From: an uncultured Bacteroides sp.
GTDB taxonomy: Bacteria; Bacteroidota; Bacteroidia; Bacteroidales; Bacteroidaceae
Assembly (NCBI GenBank): GCA_949289295.1
Contig: CASENM010000041.1
Span: 96,556 to 160,555 of the forward strand
DNA length: 64,000 nt
Direction of reading: 5' to 3'
Positions 46,388 to 55,839 of this stretch are shown piece after piece. Position numbers and translations under genes: made by a program. How positions within the stretch are numbered: position 1 is the first letter of the stretch; each line of letters starts with the position of its first letter. Under the pieces are notes generated by a model, which ran no database searches, was not told the DNA's origin, and saw only the letters and a list, made by a program, of their open reading frames with translations.

Positions 46388-47257
46388 TCAGTTCCGTTTT
46401 GCAAATAAGTTCATCAGAGCTTTCACATAATCCTGATCGGTACGGACAGAAACAGCGTCCACATTGCTGTGCGTAAACACCTCATTCAATTTTTGCTGGC
46501 GCTCCACCCACCAGGCATGATGTGCGTTGCGCAAAGCCTTCGAGGAAGTGTCAATCCACTGTTCATGACCGGTTTCCGCGTCACGCACACGCATCAGCCC
46601 CACATCGGGCAATTCTTCCATCCGGCGGTCATACACCTGAATTGCCACCACATCATGCTTGCGGTTGGCAATGGTCAGCGCATTCCTGAAATCGTGGTTG
46701 TCTATGAAATCGCTCAGCACGAATGCCGTACAGCGTTTCTTCAACACATTCGTCAGATACTCAATTACACATTGCAGGTCTGTCCTTGTGCTTTCAGGAT
46801 GAAAATCCAACAATTCACGAATGATGTACAGAATATGTTTACGCCCTTTCTTGGGAGGAATGAACTTCTCGATTCTGTCCGAAAAGAAAATCACCCCGAT
46901 TTTATCATTGTTCTGAATGGCTGAGAAAGCGATGGTAGCCGCAATCTCCGTCACCATATCTTTCTTCATCTGTACGGCCGTACCGAAATCCAGACTGTTT
47001 GACACATCCACCAGCAGCATGACCGTCAGTTCACGTTCTTCTTCGAACACTTTGACGAACGGCCTGTCAAAACGGGCCGTCACGTTCCAATCTATGTCGC
47101 GGATGTCATCGCCATACTGATATTCGCGGACTTCCGAAAAGGCCATACCCCTTCCCTTGAAGGCGGAATGATATTGCCCGGCAAAGATATTGCTTGAAAG
47201 TCCGCGGGTCTTGATTTCTATCCTCCGGACCCGTTTCAATAGTTCGCTTGTTTCCAT
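46388..47257 (-). CDS. DUF58 domain protein of the Bat operon
   Basis: 289 residues. The DUF58 hallmark is YGDDIRDIDWNVTARFDRPFVKVFEEERELTVMLLVD; the following VDVSNSLDFG is a degenerate VWA/MIDAS strand. Such proteins are usual partners of MoxR ATPases. It lies 107 bp downstream of the MoxR gene and 2 bp upstream of the membrane-protein gene. Confidence 0.94.
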   Translation of the reverse strand: METSELLKRVRRIEIKTRGLSSNIFAGQYHSAFKGRGMAFSEVREYQYGDDIRDIDWNVTARFDRPFVKVFEEERELTVMLLVDVSNSLDFGTAVQMKKDMVTEIAATIAFSAIQNNDKIGVIFFSDRIEKFIPPKKGRKHILYIIRELLDFHPESTRTDLQCVIEYLTNVLKKRCTAFVLSDFIDNHDFRNALTIANRKHDVVAIQVYDRRMEELPDVGLMRVRDAETGHEQWIDTSSKALRNAHHAWWVERQQKLNEVFTHSNVDAVSVRTDQDYVKALMNLFAKRN

Positions 47258-47364
47258 TCTTCCGGAATTAATGTGCAGAAGACGTGTCCCTTATCCTCTG
47301 CTAGGGCGCGCCTCCCGCAATTCAATAAAAAAGTTACTGTCTCAATGTCTGCCGGCAGAAATAA

Positions 47365-48360
47365 TCAAGGCACTTCCACCTTGTTCAGAATCTTGCTGAC
47401 AATCTCATCCGAAGTAACATTGGTAGCTTCCGCCTCATACGTCAAGCCGATACGGTGACGGAGCACATCATGGGCCACTGCACGGACATCTTCCGGAATC
47501 ACATAGCCGCGGCGTTTGATGAACGCATAGCTGCGGGCAGCCAATGCCAGATTGATGGAAGCACGCGGAGAACCTCCGAATCCTATCAGCCCTTTCAAAT
47601 CCTTCAAGTCATATTTCTCAGGATAACGGGTTGCAAAAACAATATCCGCAATATACTGTTCAATCTTCTCGTCCAGATAAACCATCCGCACAATTTTGCG
47701 CGCTTCGATAATATCGTCGGCCTTGATAATCGGACGGATCTCCATCCTTTCTCCCGAAATGTTCTGGCGGATAATCTTCTTTTCTTCTTCCAACTTCGGA
47801 TAGTCAATAATCACCTTCAGCATGAAACGGTCCACCTGAGCTTCGGGCAACGGATAGGTACCTTCCTGCTCTATCGGGTTCTGCGTGGCCATTACCAGGA
47901 ACGGCTTCGGGAGGTCGAACGTTTCTTTTCCCAGCGTTACCTGTCGTTCCTGCATCGCTTCGAGCAAAGCACTCTGCACCTTGGCCGGAGCACGGTTGAT
48001 TTCATCCGCCAACACAAAATTGGCAAAAACAGGTCCTTTGTTTGCCACAAAACGTTCATCCTTCTGACTGTAAATCATCGTACCGATAATATCGGCAGGA
48101 AGCAAATCAGGAGTAAACTGTACGCGGCTATATTTTGAATCCACCAACGAAGCCAATGTCTTGATGGCCAATGTCTTTGCCAGTCCAGGCACACCTTCCA
48201 GCAAAATATGGCCGTCGGAAAGCAAACCGATCAGCAATGACTCTATCAAATGTTTCTGACCCACAATCACCTGGTCCATTCCGGCCATCAGGTTGGTTAC
48301 AAACGCACTCTCACGCTCGATGCGTTCGTTCAATTCACGAATGTCAATAGCTCCAGACAT
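47365..48360 (-). CDS. MoxR-family AAA+ ATPase
   Basis: 331 residues. Walker A region LLEGVPGLAKTLAIKTLAS, Walker B FVLADEINRAPAKVQSALLEAM, sensor 1 FLVMATQNPIEQEGTYPLPEAQVDRFM. The family acts as a chaperone-like ATPase for VWA-domain partners, here the DUF58, BatA and BatB proteins. First gene of the Bat operon. Confidence 0.96.
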   Translation of the reverse strand: MSGAIDIRELNERIERESAFVTNLMAGMDQVIVGQKHLIESLLIGLLSDGHILLEGVPGLAKTLAIKTLASLVDSKYSRVQFTPDLLPADIIGTMIYSQKDERFVANKGPVFANFVLADEINRAPAKVQSALLEAMQERQVTLGKETFDLPKPFLVMATQNPIEQEGTYPLPEAQVDRFMLKVIIDYPKLEEEKKIIRQNISGERMEIRPIIKADDIIEARKIVRMVYLDEKIEQYIADIVFATRYPEKYDLKDLKGLIGFGGSPRASINLALAARSYAFIKRRGYVIPEDVRAVAHDVLRHRIGLTYEAEATNVTSDEIVSKILNKVEVP

Positions 48361-48428
48361 AATTCTCTTATTTTATCTCTTTTTTTTCATTAAATATCAC
48401 ACTCAATGACTCCTTTCAATTGAGCACC

Positions 48429-48459
48429 CAAAATTAAGGCATTCCACTAACAGGAGCAA
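48429..48459 (-). promoter_or_regulatory. promoter of the Bat operon
   Basis: On the minus strand TTG (48457-48459), 20 bp, TAATTTTG (48429-48436), giving a leader of about 65 nt before the MoxR start. Confidence 0.7.
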
Positions 48460-48596
48460 CTAATGTTTATTAAAAAATACAGACAGTTACGGACATTTAA
48501 AGCTTATTGAACTAAAGAACTTTAAATTTAGGTGCTGTTTCCGCGCTTTCCGGCATGGCTGGAAAGAAAAACAGGACACATTCTTCAAAGCGGAGG

Positions 48597-49586
48597 CTAT
48601 TGTTCGGGAACAAGCTCAGGAATAAGCAGAGTGATACCAGCAGGCACATTATTCGGGTCTGAAATGCGCGTCCGGTTATATTTTGCCAGATAAGGCCACA
48701 GTTTTTTATTTCCATAAAACTTCCGGGCGACTCTGGCAAGCGATTCTCCCCGACGCAACACATACGTCGTGCGAGTTCCTGTCATGACATATCTTACCGA
48801 ATCAGACAATATATTCTTTCTCACGGCAGGAATCGGTTGAATCTGTCCTTCCGGCTTCTTCCGGGTTACACCGGCCGCAGGCAATGCTTGTTTCCGCAAG
48901 GTATCTTCTCCGGAACAATATTTCTCCGCAATCATTTTTTTCTGTAGGAAAGTGTCTGCTTTCTCTTGCCCGGCTCCAACCGTCCGCGGAGATTCAACGT
49001 GCTCCACAGCCGTTTCCGTAACAACGTTCCGCCTCGACATCAACGCCCAAACAATTGCGCCTCCTGCCAAGACACCGGCCATAAGAACGCCCGCAATCAT
49101 ACACCAGGGCATACGCAATACTGCAACTTTCCTGTCAGACTCCTCCAGGGCAGGCCTGTCTGTTTCCTCGATTCTTTCCGCTTCGGAAGAGGAGGAAGGA
49201 CGACTCTCTTCCCGGCACTCCTCCACAGTTTCGGACCTCGCCTCCTGTCCGTCCGACTCTACCCGTTCAGGCGCTCCGCCTACTTCGGGCGTGTCTGCAA
49301 AATGCACCCCCTCTTTCAACGGCACCGGCTCAAACTGAGAAAAAGGCTTGTTGACCGCCTCCCGCAAAGCCATATCAGGTTCAAAAGAAACGACACTTCC
49401 ACACGCGTCCGCGCCAATCCGTTTGAACACTCCTAATCCTTTGATTTTTATGTATCTGTCAGTGGAAAGAGCTTCCTCTGCCAACGCAAAGAACACACGT
49501 ACAAATGCCTCTGCATCCTTCTGCTCCATCTGCCGGCGTTGTGCCAGCAAGTCAGCCAATTGCTGTAGAGTTACCTTTTCATTCAT
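48597..49586 (-). CDS. HU-like DNA-binding domain fused to a membrane segment and LysM
   Basis: 329 residues from the ATG at 49586; a longer frame to 49634 would overlap the upstream gene by 56 bp. Residues 1-80 are HU/IHF-like (VTLQQLADLLAQRRQMEQKDAEAFVRVFFALAEEAL, then YIKIKGLGVFKRI). A Glu/Ser-rich linker, one membrane helix (about 160-182, MIAGVLMAGVLAGGAIVWAL) and a C-terminal LysM (TTYVLRRGESLARVARKFYGN, ending PAGITLLIP) follow. This predicts a cytoplasmic DNA-binding head and a periplasmic peptidoglycan-binding tail. It is the last gene of the ftsY-rimO cluster. Confidence 0.88.
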   Translation of the reverse strand: MNEKVTLQQLADLLAQRRQMEQKDAEAFVRVFFALAEEALSTDRYIKIKGLGVFKRIGADACGSVVSFEPDMALREAVNKPFSQFEPVPLKEGVHFADTPEVGGAPERVESDGQEARSETVEECREESRPSSSSEAERIEETDRPALEESDRKVAVLRMPWCMIAGVLMAGVLAGGAIVWALMSRRNVVTETAVEHVESPRTVGAGQEKADTFLQKKMIAEKYCSGEDTLRKQALPAAGVTRKKPEGQIQPIPAVRKNILSDSVRYVMTGTRTTYVLRRGESLARVARKFYGNKKLWPYLAKYNRTRISDPNNVPAGITLLIPELVPEQ

Positions 49587-49872
49587 CCGAACGCTTGTTT
49601 TTGAATTCTTCATCCAGTCCGGCACCTGGTTCAAACTTCACGACCAATTCAGGAGGAGCCAGAAAACGCTGTCCCGTAAGCGGATTCACAATGATTTTTT
49701 CCAGCCGTTTCTCCACTCCCAGCGTCCCGAGACTATCCATGTCTATGGTCAATCCTTCCTGCAGCTCTTCTGCAATGATTTCAGCCAACGCCGACACTTG
49801 TCTGGCCGCATTTTCCTTTTCCGCATAGCCTAACCGGCACGACAGTTCTTCCAGAAATTCGTGATGATTCAT
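49579..49872 (-). CDS. short HU/IHF-like protein
   Basis: 97 residues. The pattern EFLEELSCRLGYAEKENAARQVSALAEIIAEEL, then GLTIDMDSLGTLGVEKRLEKIIVNPLTGQRFLAPP, matches the HU/IHF fold, with a typical beta-arm. It starts 3 bp after the rimO stop and overlaps the next gene by 8 bp, so it is translationally coupled to the HU-TM-LysM gene and probably partners it. Confidence 0.88.
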   Translation of the reverse strand: MNHHEFLEELSCRLGYAEKENAARQVSALAEIIAEELQEGLTIDMDSLGTLGVEKRLEKIIVNPLTGQRFLAPPELVVKFEPGAGLDEEFKNKRSDE

Positions 49873-49875
49873 ACG

Positions 49876-51183
49876 TCATTTCACAATTGTTGCATACAAG
49901 TCGAAGTCGTCCGCATCCGTAATTTTCACCTGATGGAACACGCCGGTTCTCAGTCTGCGCCCGTCTTCAACCTTTATCAATACTTCCGGATCCACCTCCG
50001 GAGAATCAAACTCCGTCCGGCCGACATAATACTCCCCTTCTTTCCGGTCGACAATCACCTTCAGCACCTTACCTATCTTGGCCATATTCAGTTCGCCGGA
50101 TATTACTTGCTGAATACCCATCAGTTCATCCAGACGCTGCTGTTTCACTTCCGGAGGAATATCGTCAGCATAATGTTCGGCCGACCATGTACCCTCTTCC
50201 TCCGAATAGGCAAAAGCACCCATACGGTCAAAACGGGCCTTGCGTACAAATTCCTTCAGCTCTTCAAAGTCCTGTTCGGTTTCACCGGGATGGCCCACCA
50301 TCAGTGTAGTACGCAAATGGATGCCCGGCACCTCCTTGCGGAAACGCTCAATCAACGCATAAGTCTCCGCCTTTGTCACATGACGGCGCATCTTCTCCAG
50401 CATGTTGTCACTGATATGTTGAAGGGCTATGTCCATATATTTGCACACATTGTCGTTCTCACGCATCACCCGGAACAAATCCTCAGGGAAATGCGCCGGA
50501 TACGCATAATGCAGACGAATCCACTCCACTCCCGGAATCTTTGCCATGCGGTCTATCAGTTCCGGAAGCATCTGCTTCTTGTAGAGGTCCACTCCATAAT
50601 AAGTCAGTTCCTGAGCAATTACCTGAAATTCTTTTACGCCCTGCGAAACCAGCAGACGCACCTCATCGAGAATCTCTTCCATCGGACGAGATACATGATG
50701 CCCTGTAATGATAGGGATGGCGCAATACGAACACTTGCGGTCACACCCTTCCGAAATTTTCAGGTAGGCATAATGTCCAGGTGTGGTCAGATGCCGTTCG
50801 GAGGCACACTCAGGACGGTAAGCCTTTCCCAAATCGGCCAGCAGCTCGTTCCAGTTGAATTTGCCGTAGAACTTGTCCACCTGCGGAATTTCAGTCTGCA
50901 AATCTTTCAGATAACGTTCCGAAAGGCATCCCATCACATACAGTTTCTTCAACCGCCCCTCTTCTTTAGCCTGACAGAATTCCAGAATCATATTCACAGA
51001 CTCCTCTTTCGCATCGCCGATAAATCCGCACGTATTGATAACCGCAATTTCGCCCTGCGGACATTCACTGTCATGAGTCACCTTATATCCGTTTGCCTCA
51101 AGTTGTCTCATCAACTTCTCGGAATCCACCAGATTCTTCGAGCAACCCAAGGTAATGACATCTATCGTATTTTTTTTCATCAT
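49876..51183 (-). CDS. rimO: ribosomal protein S12 methylthiotransferase
   Basis: 435 residues. N-terminal cluster Cys in ITLGCSKNLVDSE and INTCGFIGDAKEES, the radical SAM motif CDRKCSYCAIP (CxxxCxxC), and a C-terminal TRAM domain (YVGRTEFDSPEVDPEVLI). It methylthiolates the conserved Asp of S12 (Asp88 in E. coli). It overlaps ftsY by 4 bp. Confidence 0.97.
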   Translation of the reverse strand: MMKKNTIDVITLGCSKNLVDSEKLMRQLEANGYKVTHDSECPQGEIAVINTCGFIGDAKEESVNMILEFCQAKEEGRLKKLYVMGCLSERYLKDLQTEIPQVDKFYGKFNWNELLADLGKAYRPECASERHLTTPGHYAYLKISEGCDRKCSYCAIPIITGHHVSRPMEEILDEVRLLVSQGVKEFQVIAQELTYYGVDLYKKQMLPELIDRMAKIPGVEWIRLHYAYPAHFPEDLFRVMRENDNVCKYMDIALQHISDNMLEKMRRHVTKAETYALIERFRKEVPGIHLRTTLMVGHPGETEQDFEELKEFVRKARFDRMGAFAYSEEEGTWSAEHYADDIPPEVKQQRLDELMGIQQVISGELNMAKIGKVLKVIVDRKEGEYYVGRTEFDSPEVDPEVLIKVEDGRRLRTGVFHQVKITDADDFDLYATIVK

Positions 51184-52145
51184 TTATCAGTTGATGTGCC
51201 GAACAACGAATCCACAAACTCTCTCCGGCGGAATATCTGCAAATCTTCAATGCCTTCTCCCAGGCCAATATACTTCACCGGAATCTTGAACTGGTCTGAA
51301 ATGCCGATAACCACTCCACCCTTGGCTGTTCCGTCGAGCTTGGTAATGGCCATGGCGTTCACTTCTGTAGCCAGCGTAAACTGCTTGGCCTGCTCAAACG
51401 CATTTTGTCCGGTAGAGCCGTCAAGCACCAGCAACACCTCGTGCGGAGCGTCTGGCACCACCTTGCGCATCACGTTCTTTATCTTGGTCAGCTCGTTCAT
51501 CAGTCCGATTTTATTGTGCAGCCGTCCGGCTGTATCAATAATCACCACATCCGCATGGTTGGCCGATGCCGAACTGAGTGTGTCGAAAGCCACTGAAGCC
51601 GGGTCTGCGCCCATCTTCTGCTTAACCACAGGCACTCCTACCCGGTCGCCCCAAATCATCAGCTGCTCGACAGCTGCCGCACGGAAAGTGTCGGCCGCAC
51701 CCAGATAGACCGATTTTCCGGCCTTCTTGAACTGATAAGCCAGTTTGCCGATGGTAGTGGTCTTCCCCACTCCGTTCACGCCTACCACCATAATCACATA
51801 CGGTTTCCGGTCGGTCGGCACGCTGAAATCATCGGCATCCACCGTATTGTTTTCTGTCAGCAGGGCAGCGATTTCCTCCCGAAGGATATTGTTCAGCTCC
51901 TGAGTATTCACATATTTGTCTTTCGCCACCCGGTCTTCAATCCGCTTGATGATTTTCAGAGTCGTTTCTACCCCCACGTCAGAAGTGATAAGCACTTCCT
52001 CCAGGTTATCCAGCACCTCATCGTCCACTTTGGACTTTCCGGCTACGGCACGGGCTATTTTTCCGAATACGCTTTCTTTGGTTTTAGACAGTCCTTTGTC
52101 TAAGGTCTCCTTCTTTTCTTTAGAGAAAAAACTAAAAAATCCCAT
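51180..52145 (-). CDS. ftsY: signal recognition particle receptor FtsY
   Basis: 321 residues. G1 VVGVNGVGKTTTIGKLAY, DTAGRLHNKIGLM and TKLDGTAKGGV mark the SRP GTPase. The N-terminal A domain is short, as in other Bacteroidetes, and begins MGFFSFFSKEKKE. It docks ribosome-nascent-chain complexes at the membrane. First gene of the ftsY-rimO-HU-HU/LysM operon. Confidence 0.97.
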   Translation of the reverse strand: MGFFSFFSKEKKETLDKGLSKTKESVFGKIARAVAGKSKVDDEVLDNLEEVLITSDVGVETTLKIIKRIEDRVAKDKYVNTQELNNILREEIAALLTENNTVDADDFSVPTDRKPYVIMVVGVNGVGKTTTIGKLAYQFKKAGKSVYLGAADTFRAAAVEQLMIWGDRVGVPVVKQKMGADPASVAFDTLSSASANHADVVIIDTAGRLHNKIGLMNELTKIKNVMRKVVPDAPHEVLLVLDGSTGQNAFEQAKQFTLATEVNAMAITKLDGTAKGGVVIGISDQFKIPVKYIGLGEGIEDLQIFRRREFVDSLFGTSTDK

Positions 52146-52188
52146 ACAGAGTTGTTTTAAAATTTAGGATACGGAATGTATCTATCTG

Positions 52189-52196
52189 CAAAGATA
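52189..52196 (-). promoter_or_regulatory. -7 element of the ftsY operon
   Basis: TATCTTTG on the minus strand, 44 bp upstream of ftsY. Confidence 0.5.
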
Positions 52197-52282
52197 CGGC
52201 AAAATACAGATACAAAAGAATAAAACGACCAAAAAAACAGAAATGGCCAGTGACAACCTCCCGCTATTTTAGCCCGTACACC

Positions 52283-54160
52283 TCAATTCTCTATTTCGTC
52301 CAGCTCCAGCCAGCGCATACTTTTTTCGTCCAGCTCCTCGTTGAGGAGGGGCAGCCGTTTCGACTTTTCAGTCAGCTCGTCCACTCCCAGACTTCCGCTG
52401 CACAATGCCTCCTCCAAAGCCTTTTTCTCGGCTTCCAGGGCAGCGATTTCTTTCTCAAGCTGTTCAAATTCCTTCCTTTCCTTAAAGGTCATACGACGGG
52501 TCGTATGGGTACGCGCCCGCTGCGGTTTCTTCTCTTCCTTCAACTTCTTCTCCTGCCGGTCATGATTCTCTTTGGCAATCTTCCAGTCGCGGTAATCGGA
52601 ATAGTTTCCCGGAAAATCCCGGATGTCACCCTGCCCGTTGAACACCAGCAAATGGTCGACCACCTTGTCCATAAAATACCGGTCGTGGCTTACCACAATC
52701 AGGCATCCTTTGAAGTTGCGCAAATATTCTTCGAGCACCTGCAGCGTCACGATGTCCAAATCGTTGGTAGGTTCATCGAGCACCAGGAAATTCGGATTGC
52801 GCATCAGCACCGTACACAGATACAAACGCCTCCTCTCACCTCCGCTCAACTTGTAGACATAATTATGTTGGGTAGCAGGCGAGAACAGAAAATGCTGAAG
52901 AAACTGCGAAGCGGTAAGTCGTTTTCCGTTGCCCAATTCTACCACCTCAGCAATGTCCGTAATCACGTCAATCACCTTCATCTGCTCGTCAAACTTCAGG
53001 CCTTCCTGCGAATAATAGCCGAAACGTACAGTCTCGCCAATCTCCAGCTTGCCGCTGTCCGGCTTTTCCAGTCCCATAAGTATCTTGATGAAAGTCGATT
53101 TTCCAGTTCCGTTGTTGCCGATAATGCCCATCTTCTCATACCGGGCAAAGATGTAAGAAAAATCATCCAGAATTTTCAGGTCTCCGAAACGCTTGCAGAG
53201 ATGTTCTGCCTCAAAGATTTTCGAACCGATATAAGAAGCCTTCACATCGAGTTTCACGTTTGCTTCATGCACCTGCCGCTTGGCCACTTTTTCAAGTTCG
53301 TAAAAAGCATCCTCCCGATAACGAGCCTTATGGCCGCGTGCCTGAGGCATCCTGCGCATCCACTCCAACTCCGTACGGTAAAGGTTGTTAGCCCGGGCAA
53401 TCTCCGCACGCGCCGAATCAATGCGCTCCTGCCTCTTCTCCAGATAATAGCTGTAGTTGCCCCGGTAACTGTATATCTGCCGATCGTCGATTTCCAGAAT
53501 CTCCGAACATACACGGTCGAGGAAATAACGGTCGTGGGTCACCATCAACAGACTGAGGTTTCCCCTCCCCAGATATTCTTCCAGCCACTCCACCATATCA
53601 AGGTCCAGATGGTTGGTCGGTTCATCGAGTATCAGCAAGTCCGGTTCGGTAATCAGCACATTGGCCAATGCCACACGCTTCAACTGTCCGCCGGAAAGGC
53701 TTCCGATTTTCTGATCAAAATCACGGATTCTCAGTTGCGACAGAATTTGTTTTGCCTGCCGTTCATAGTCCCAGGCTTTTTCTTGTTCCATCCGTTCAAT
53801 CAACGCATCCAGTCCCGGAGTGCCCGGTGTCTGCAGACATTCCTCATACTCTTTGATCAGTCTGGTCACCTGATTTCCATGATAGAAGCACGCCTCCATG
53901 ACGGTTAGTTCTTCCGGATAATGAGGAGTCTGTTCCAGATAGCCTATGTGCAAATCGTTACGGAAAGTGATTTTCCCCTCATCATAGCCCTCCTTGCCCG
54001 AAAGTATATTCAATAAAGTCGTTTTACCGGAACCGTTCTGTGCAATCAGTCCTACACACCGGCCTTCCGCCAGACCGAACGAGACATGCTCGAAAAGCAC
54101 CCGTTCGCCGAACGACTTCGTCAGATTTTCCACTTGAAGATAGGGAGTCATAGTTGTCAA
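52283..54160 (-). CDS. ABC-F family ATPase, Uup-like
   Basis: 625 residues with two ABC cassettes and no membrane domain. Walker A motifs are AQNGSGKTTL and GNNGTGKST, signature motifs LSGGQLKR and LSGGERRR, Walker B LILDEPTNHLDL and LVLDEPTNDLDI. The linker is charged, and a C-terminal coiled coil of about 70 residues is of the Uup type (EFEQLEKEIAALEAEKKALEEAL). These proteins act on ribosomes or DNA-associated processes; Uup has been linked to precise excision. A shorter start, three residues in, is possible. It lies 18 bp after the DUF3805/3806 gene. Confidence 0.93.
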   Translation of the reverse strand: MTTMTPYLQVENLTKSFGERVLFEHVSFGLAEGRCVGLIAQNGSGKTTLLNILSGKEGYDEGKITFRNDLHIGYLEQTPHYPEELTVMEACFYHGNQVTRLIKEYEECLQTPGTPGLDALIERMEQEKAWDYERQAKQILSQLRIRDFDQKIGSLSGGQLKRVALANVLITEPDLLILDEPTNHLDLDMVEWLEEYLGRGNLSLLMVTHDRYFLDRVCSEILEIDDRQIYSYRGNYSYYLEKRQERIDSARAEIARANNLYRTELEWMRRMPQARGHKARYREDAFYELEKVAKRQVHEANVKLDVKASYIGSKIFEAEHLCKRFGDLKILDDFSYIFARYEKMGIIGNNGTGKSTFIKILMGLEKPDSGKLEIGETVRFGYYSQEGLKFDEQMKVIDVITDIAEVVELGNGKRLTASQFLQHFLFSPATQHNYVYKLSGGERRRLYLCTVLMRNPNFLVLDEPTNDLDIVTLQVLEEYLRNFKGCLIVVSHDRYFMDKVVDHLLVFNGQGDIRDFPGNYSDYRDWKIAKENHDRQEKKLKEEKKPQRARTHTTRRMTFKERKEFEQLEKEIAALEAEKKALEEALCSGSLGVDELTEKSKRLPLLNEELDEKSMRWLELDEIEN

Positions 54161-54178
54161 TGTTTGGTCAAAAGAAAA

Positions 54179-55006
54179 TTATTCCAGAGTAGCTTCCGCT
54201 TCTTTCCGGATGCGGTCATATTCCTTGCTCAGATTACACGGCAGTCCGTTTCTCACCTTATCCCAGATCAGCCGGGTAGGAAAAACCGCCACATCCGTAT
54301 CGTTGAAGCGCAGGGCCGGATACTCTTTCTGCCCGTCAACGACGGTCACCCAGTTCATTCCGTCCATTTCGTTCACCAGTATCGTGGCAAACGCAATGCC
54401 GAAATCCTCCCATACCTGACGCTGTCCGCTGTTGAACTGTCCGCCGTCAATCATCTTTTGGATATTCACCACATCAGCCTTGCCGGAAGTGAAGTCTTTG
54501 GCAAGCTGTTTCTTGATAGCCGAAACCGCCCAGTCATATCCTTCGTTTATCCGGCTGATTTCCATCACCCGCACCGGAATCATTACCTTTCCCCAAAGCT
54601 TGTCGGCCGTGCCGCGTACCTGAAGCGATGCGACAATCATTTCGGCCGTCTTCGGACTTTCGCCTTCCGGCACCACAAACGAACATTCCACACACACATC
54701 GTCTTTTCCAGTCACCCAAATATGCGAAGTGTAGCGTACCCCATTCTCCTGAAAATTCTCGGCAGAATAGGCACACGGCCATTTTCCCACTTTCACCCGG
54801 CGTGCTCCCGATGTGTTCTTCAGTTCATATTCCACCGCTTCTTCTGCATATCGGCAGTTCTGTCCCCTATAAGCAGAAATTCTGAAATTTCCGTCCCATT
54901 TGTCCGGATTATAAAAAAGGAAGCTGTCTTCCGTATCTTCAAACTCATTCCATTTGTCGGGATATTCAAACGCAAACCACGATCCCGGAGATATGTATTT
55001 TTTCAT
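54179..55006 (-). CDS. DUF3805/DUF3806 protein
   Basis: 275 residues, no signal peptide. The N-terminal half (YISPGSWFAFEYPDKWNEFEDTEDSFLFYNPDKW) matches DUF3805, and the C-terminal half (WEDFGIAFATILVNEMDGMNWVTVVD) DUF3806. Function unknown; the fold resembles immunity or SMI1/KNR4-like modules only loosely. It has its own promoter and is followed by the ABC-F gene. Confidence 0.85.
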   Translation of the reverse strand: MKKYISPGSWFAFEYPDKWNEFEDTEDSFLFYNPDKWDGNFRISAYRGQNCRYAEEAVEYELKNTSGARRVKVGKWPCAYSAENFQENGVRYTSHIWVTGKDDVCVECSFVVPEGESPKTAEMIVASLQVRGTADKLWGKVMIPVRVMEISRINEGYDWAVSAIKKQLAKDFTSGKADVVNIQKMIDGGQFNSGQRQVWEDFGIAFATILVNEMDGMNWVTVVDGQKEYPALRFNDTDVAVFPTRLIWDKVRNGLPCNLSKEYDRIRKEAEATLE

Positions 55007-55025
55007 GTCTGTCTGTTTTTGGAAA

Positions 55026-55056
55026 CAAAATTACGCATTTTTTCCGACATTTGCAA
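55026..55056 (-). promoter_or_regulatory. promoter of the DUF3805/3806-ABC-F operon
   Basis: On the minus strand TTG (55054-55056), 20 bp, TAATTTTG (55026-55033), 20 bp upstream of the start codon. Confidence 0.7.
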
Positions 55057-55150
55057 TCCATGCATTCGGTACACGTCCCGGTATCATGGTTTTACTCGAT
55101 TCCATCCGCATTCTTGCGGAATGTTTTTCTTTATATTATTCCTCAAGGCC

Positions 55151-55717
55151 TCACTCCTTCCACGGGTATTCCTCTTGGGCGCGGCTGTCGTAGCTTATGT
55201 CATCAGTCCAATAGTCTTTCTCCTCTTCGTCACCGTCCACAAGCCCACGCGCCATTGCACTGCGTTCCACAGCTTCCTTATAAAGCTCCTCATAATCGCG
55301 AGTGTAATCGGCGTTTGGCACCACGTTGATATCAAATGTCATCTTGGCCAATCCGTTCGGCTTGATATTGCCATGTACACGAATCACCTGCTTCACATAG
55401 CCGATGTTTTTTGCGCTCTCGTACTTGAAGAGCAGCTTTATCTTTTTGCCGGGCAACACCATCCTTGAGTCGAGCTTAGGCACTATGCACCCACACGACG
55501 GCTGGATGTCGCGGATGATAAGCGGCTGGTCACCTGTGTTTTCAAGCTCATAAGACAAAGTTACGATCTGGCCGGCAATCACCGGATAATAGTGTCGTAC
55601 GCTGTCTGCAATAGCCACTGTAGTCAAGTTGACGCGCTTCTTACACGAAGTAGCACAACAGCACACAAGTGCCAGCGACACAAAAATAGGCAACATGTTT
55701 CTAATAAATGTCCGCAT
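55151..55717 (-). CDS. DUF1573 lipoprotein
   Basis: 188 residues. N-terminal signal with a lipobox region ending in Cys (ALVCCCATSCKKR). The DUF1573 beta-sandwich is clear: FELENTG-type sequence YELENTGDQPLIIRDIQPSCGC, then PGKKIKLLFKYESAKNIGYVKQVIRVHGN. The last 50 residues are acidic and polar. Members are periplasmic or surface lipoproteins of unknown function. It lies 122 bp downstream of the DUF4838 gene on the same strand with no clear promoter between, so co-transcription with the polysaccharide operon is possible but not certain. Confidence 0.85.
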   Translation of the reverse strand: MRTFIRNMLPIFVSLALVCCCATSCKKRVNLTTVAIADSVRHYYPVIAGQIVTLSYELENTGDQPLIIRDIQPSCGCIVPKLDSRMVLPGKKIKLLFKYESAKNIGYVKQVIRVHGNIKPNGLAKMTFDINVVPNADYTRDYEELYKEAVERSAMARGLVDGDEEEKDYWTDDISYDSRAQEEYPWKE

Positions 55718-55839
55718 ATACTTTTTAAATTCATTTATTTTTCAGTGACATGCATTTCTTACGCCATTCACGCCACACGATTCCACATTATGTCTCCATC
55801 ACTAACCGAGGCCAGAACATACGTTTCTGTATCAACAGA

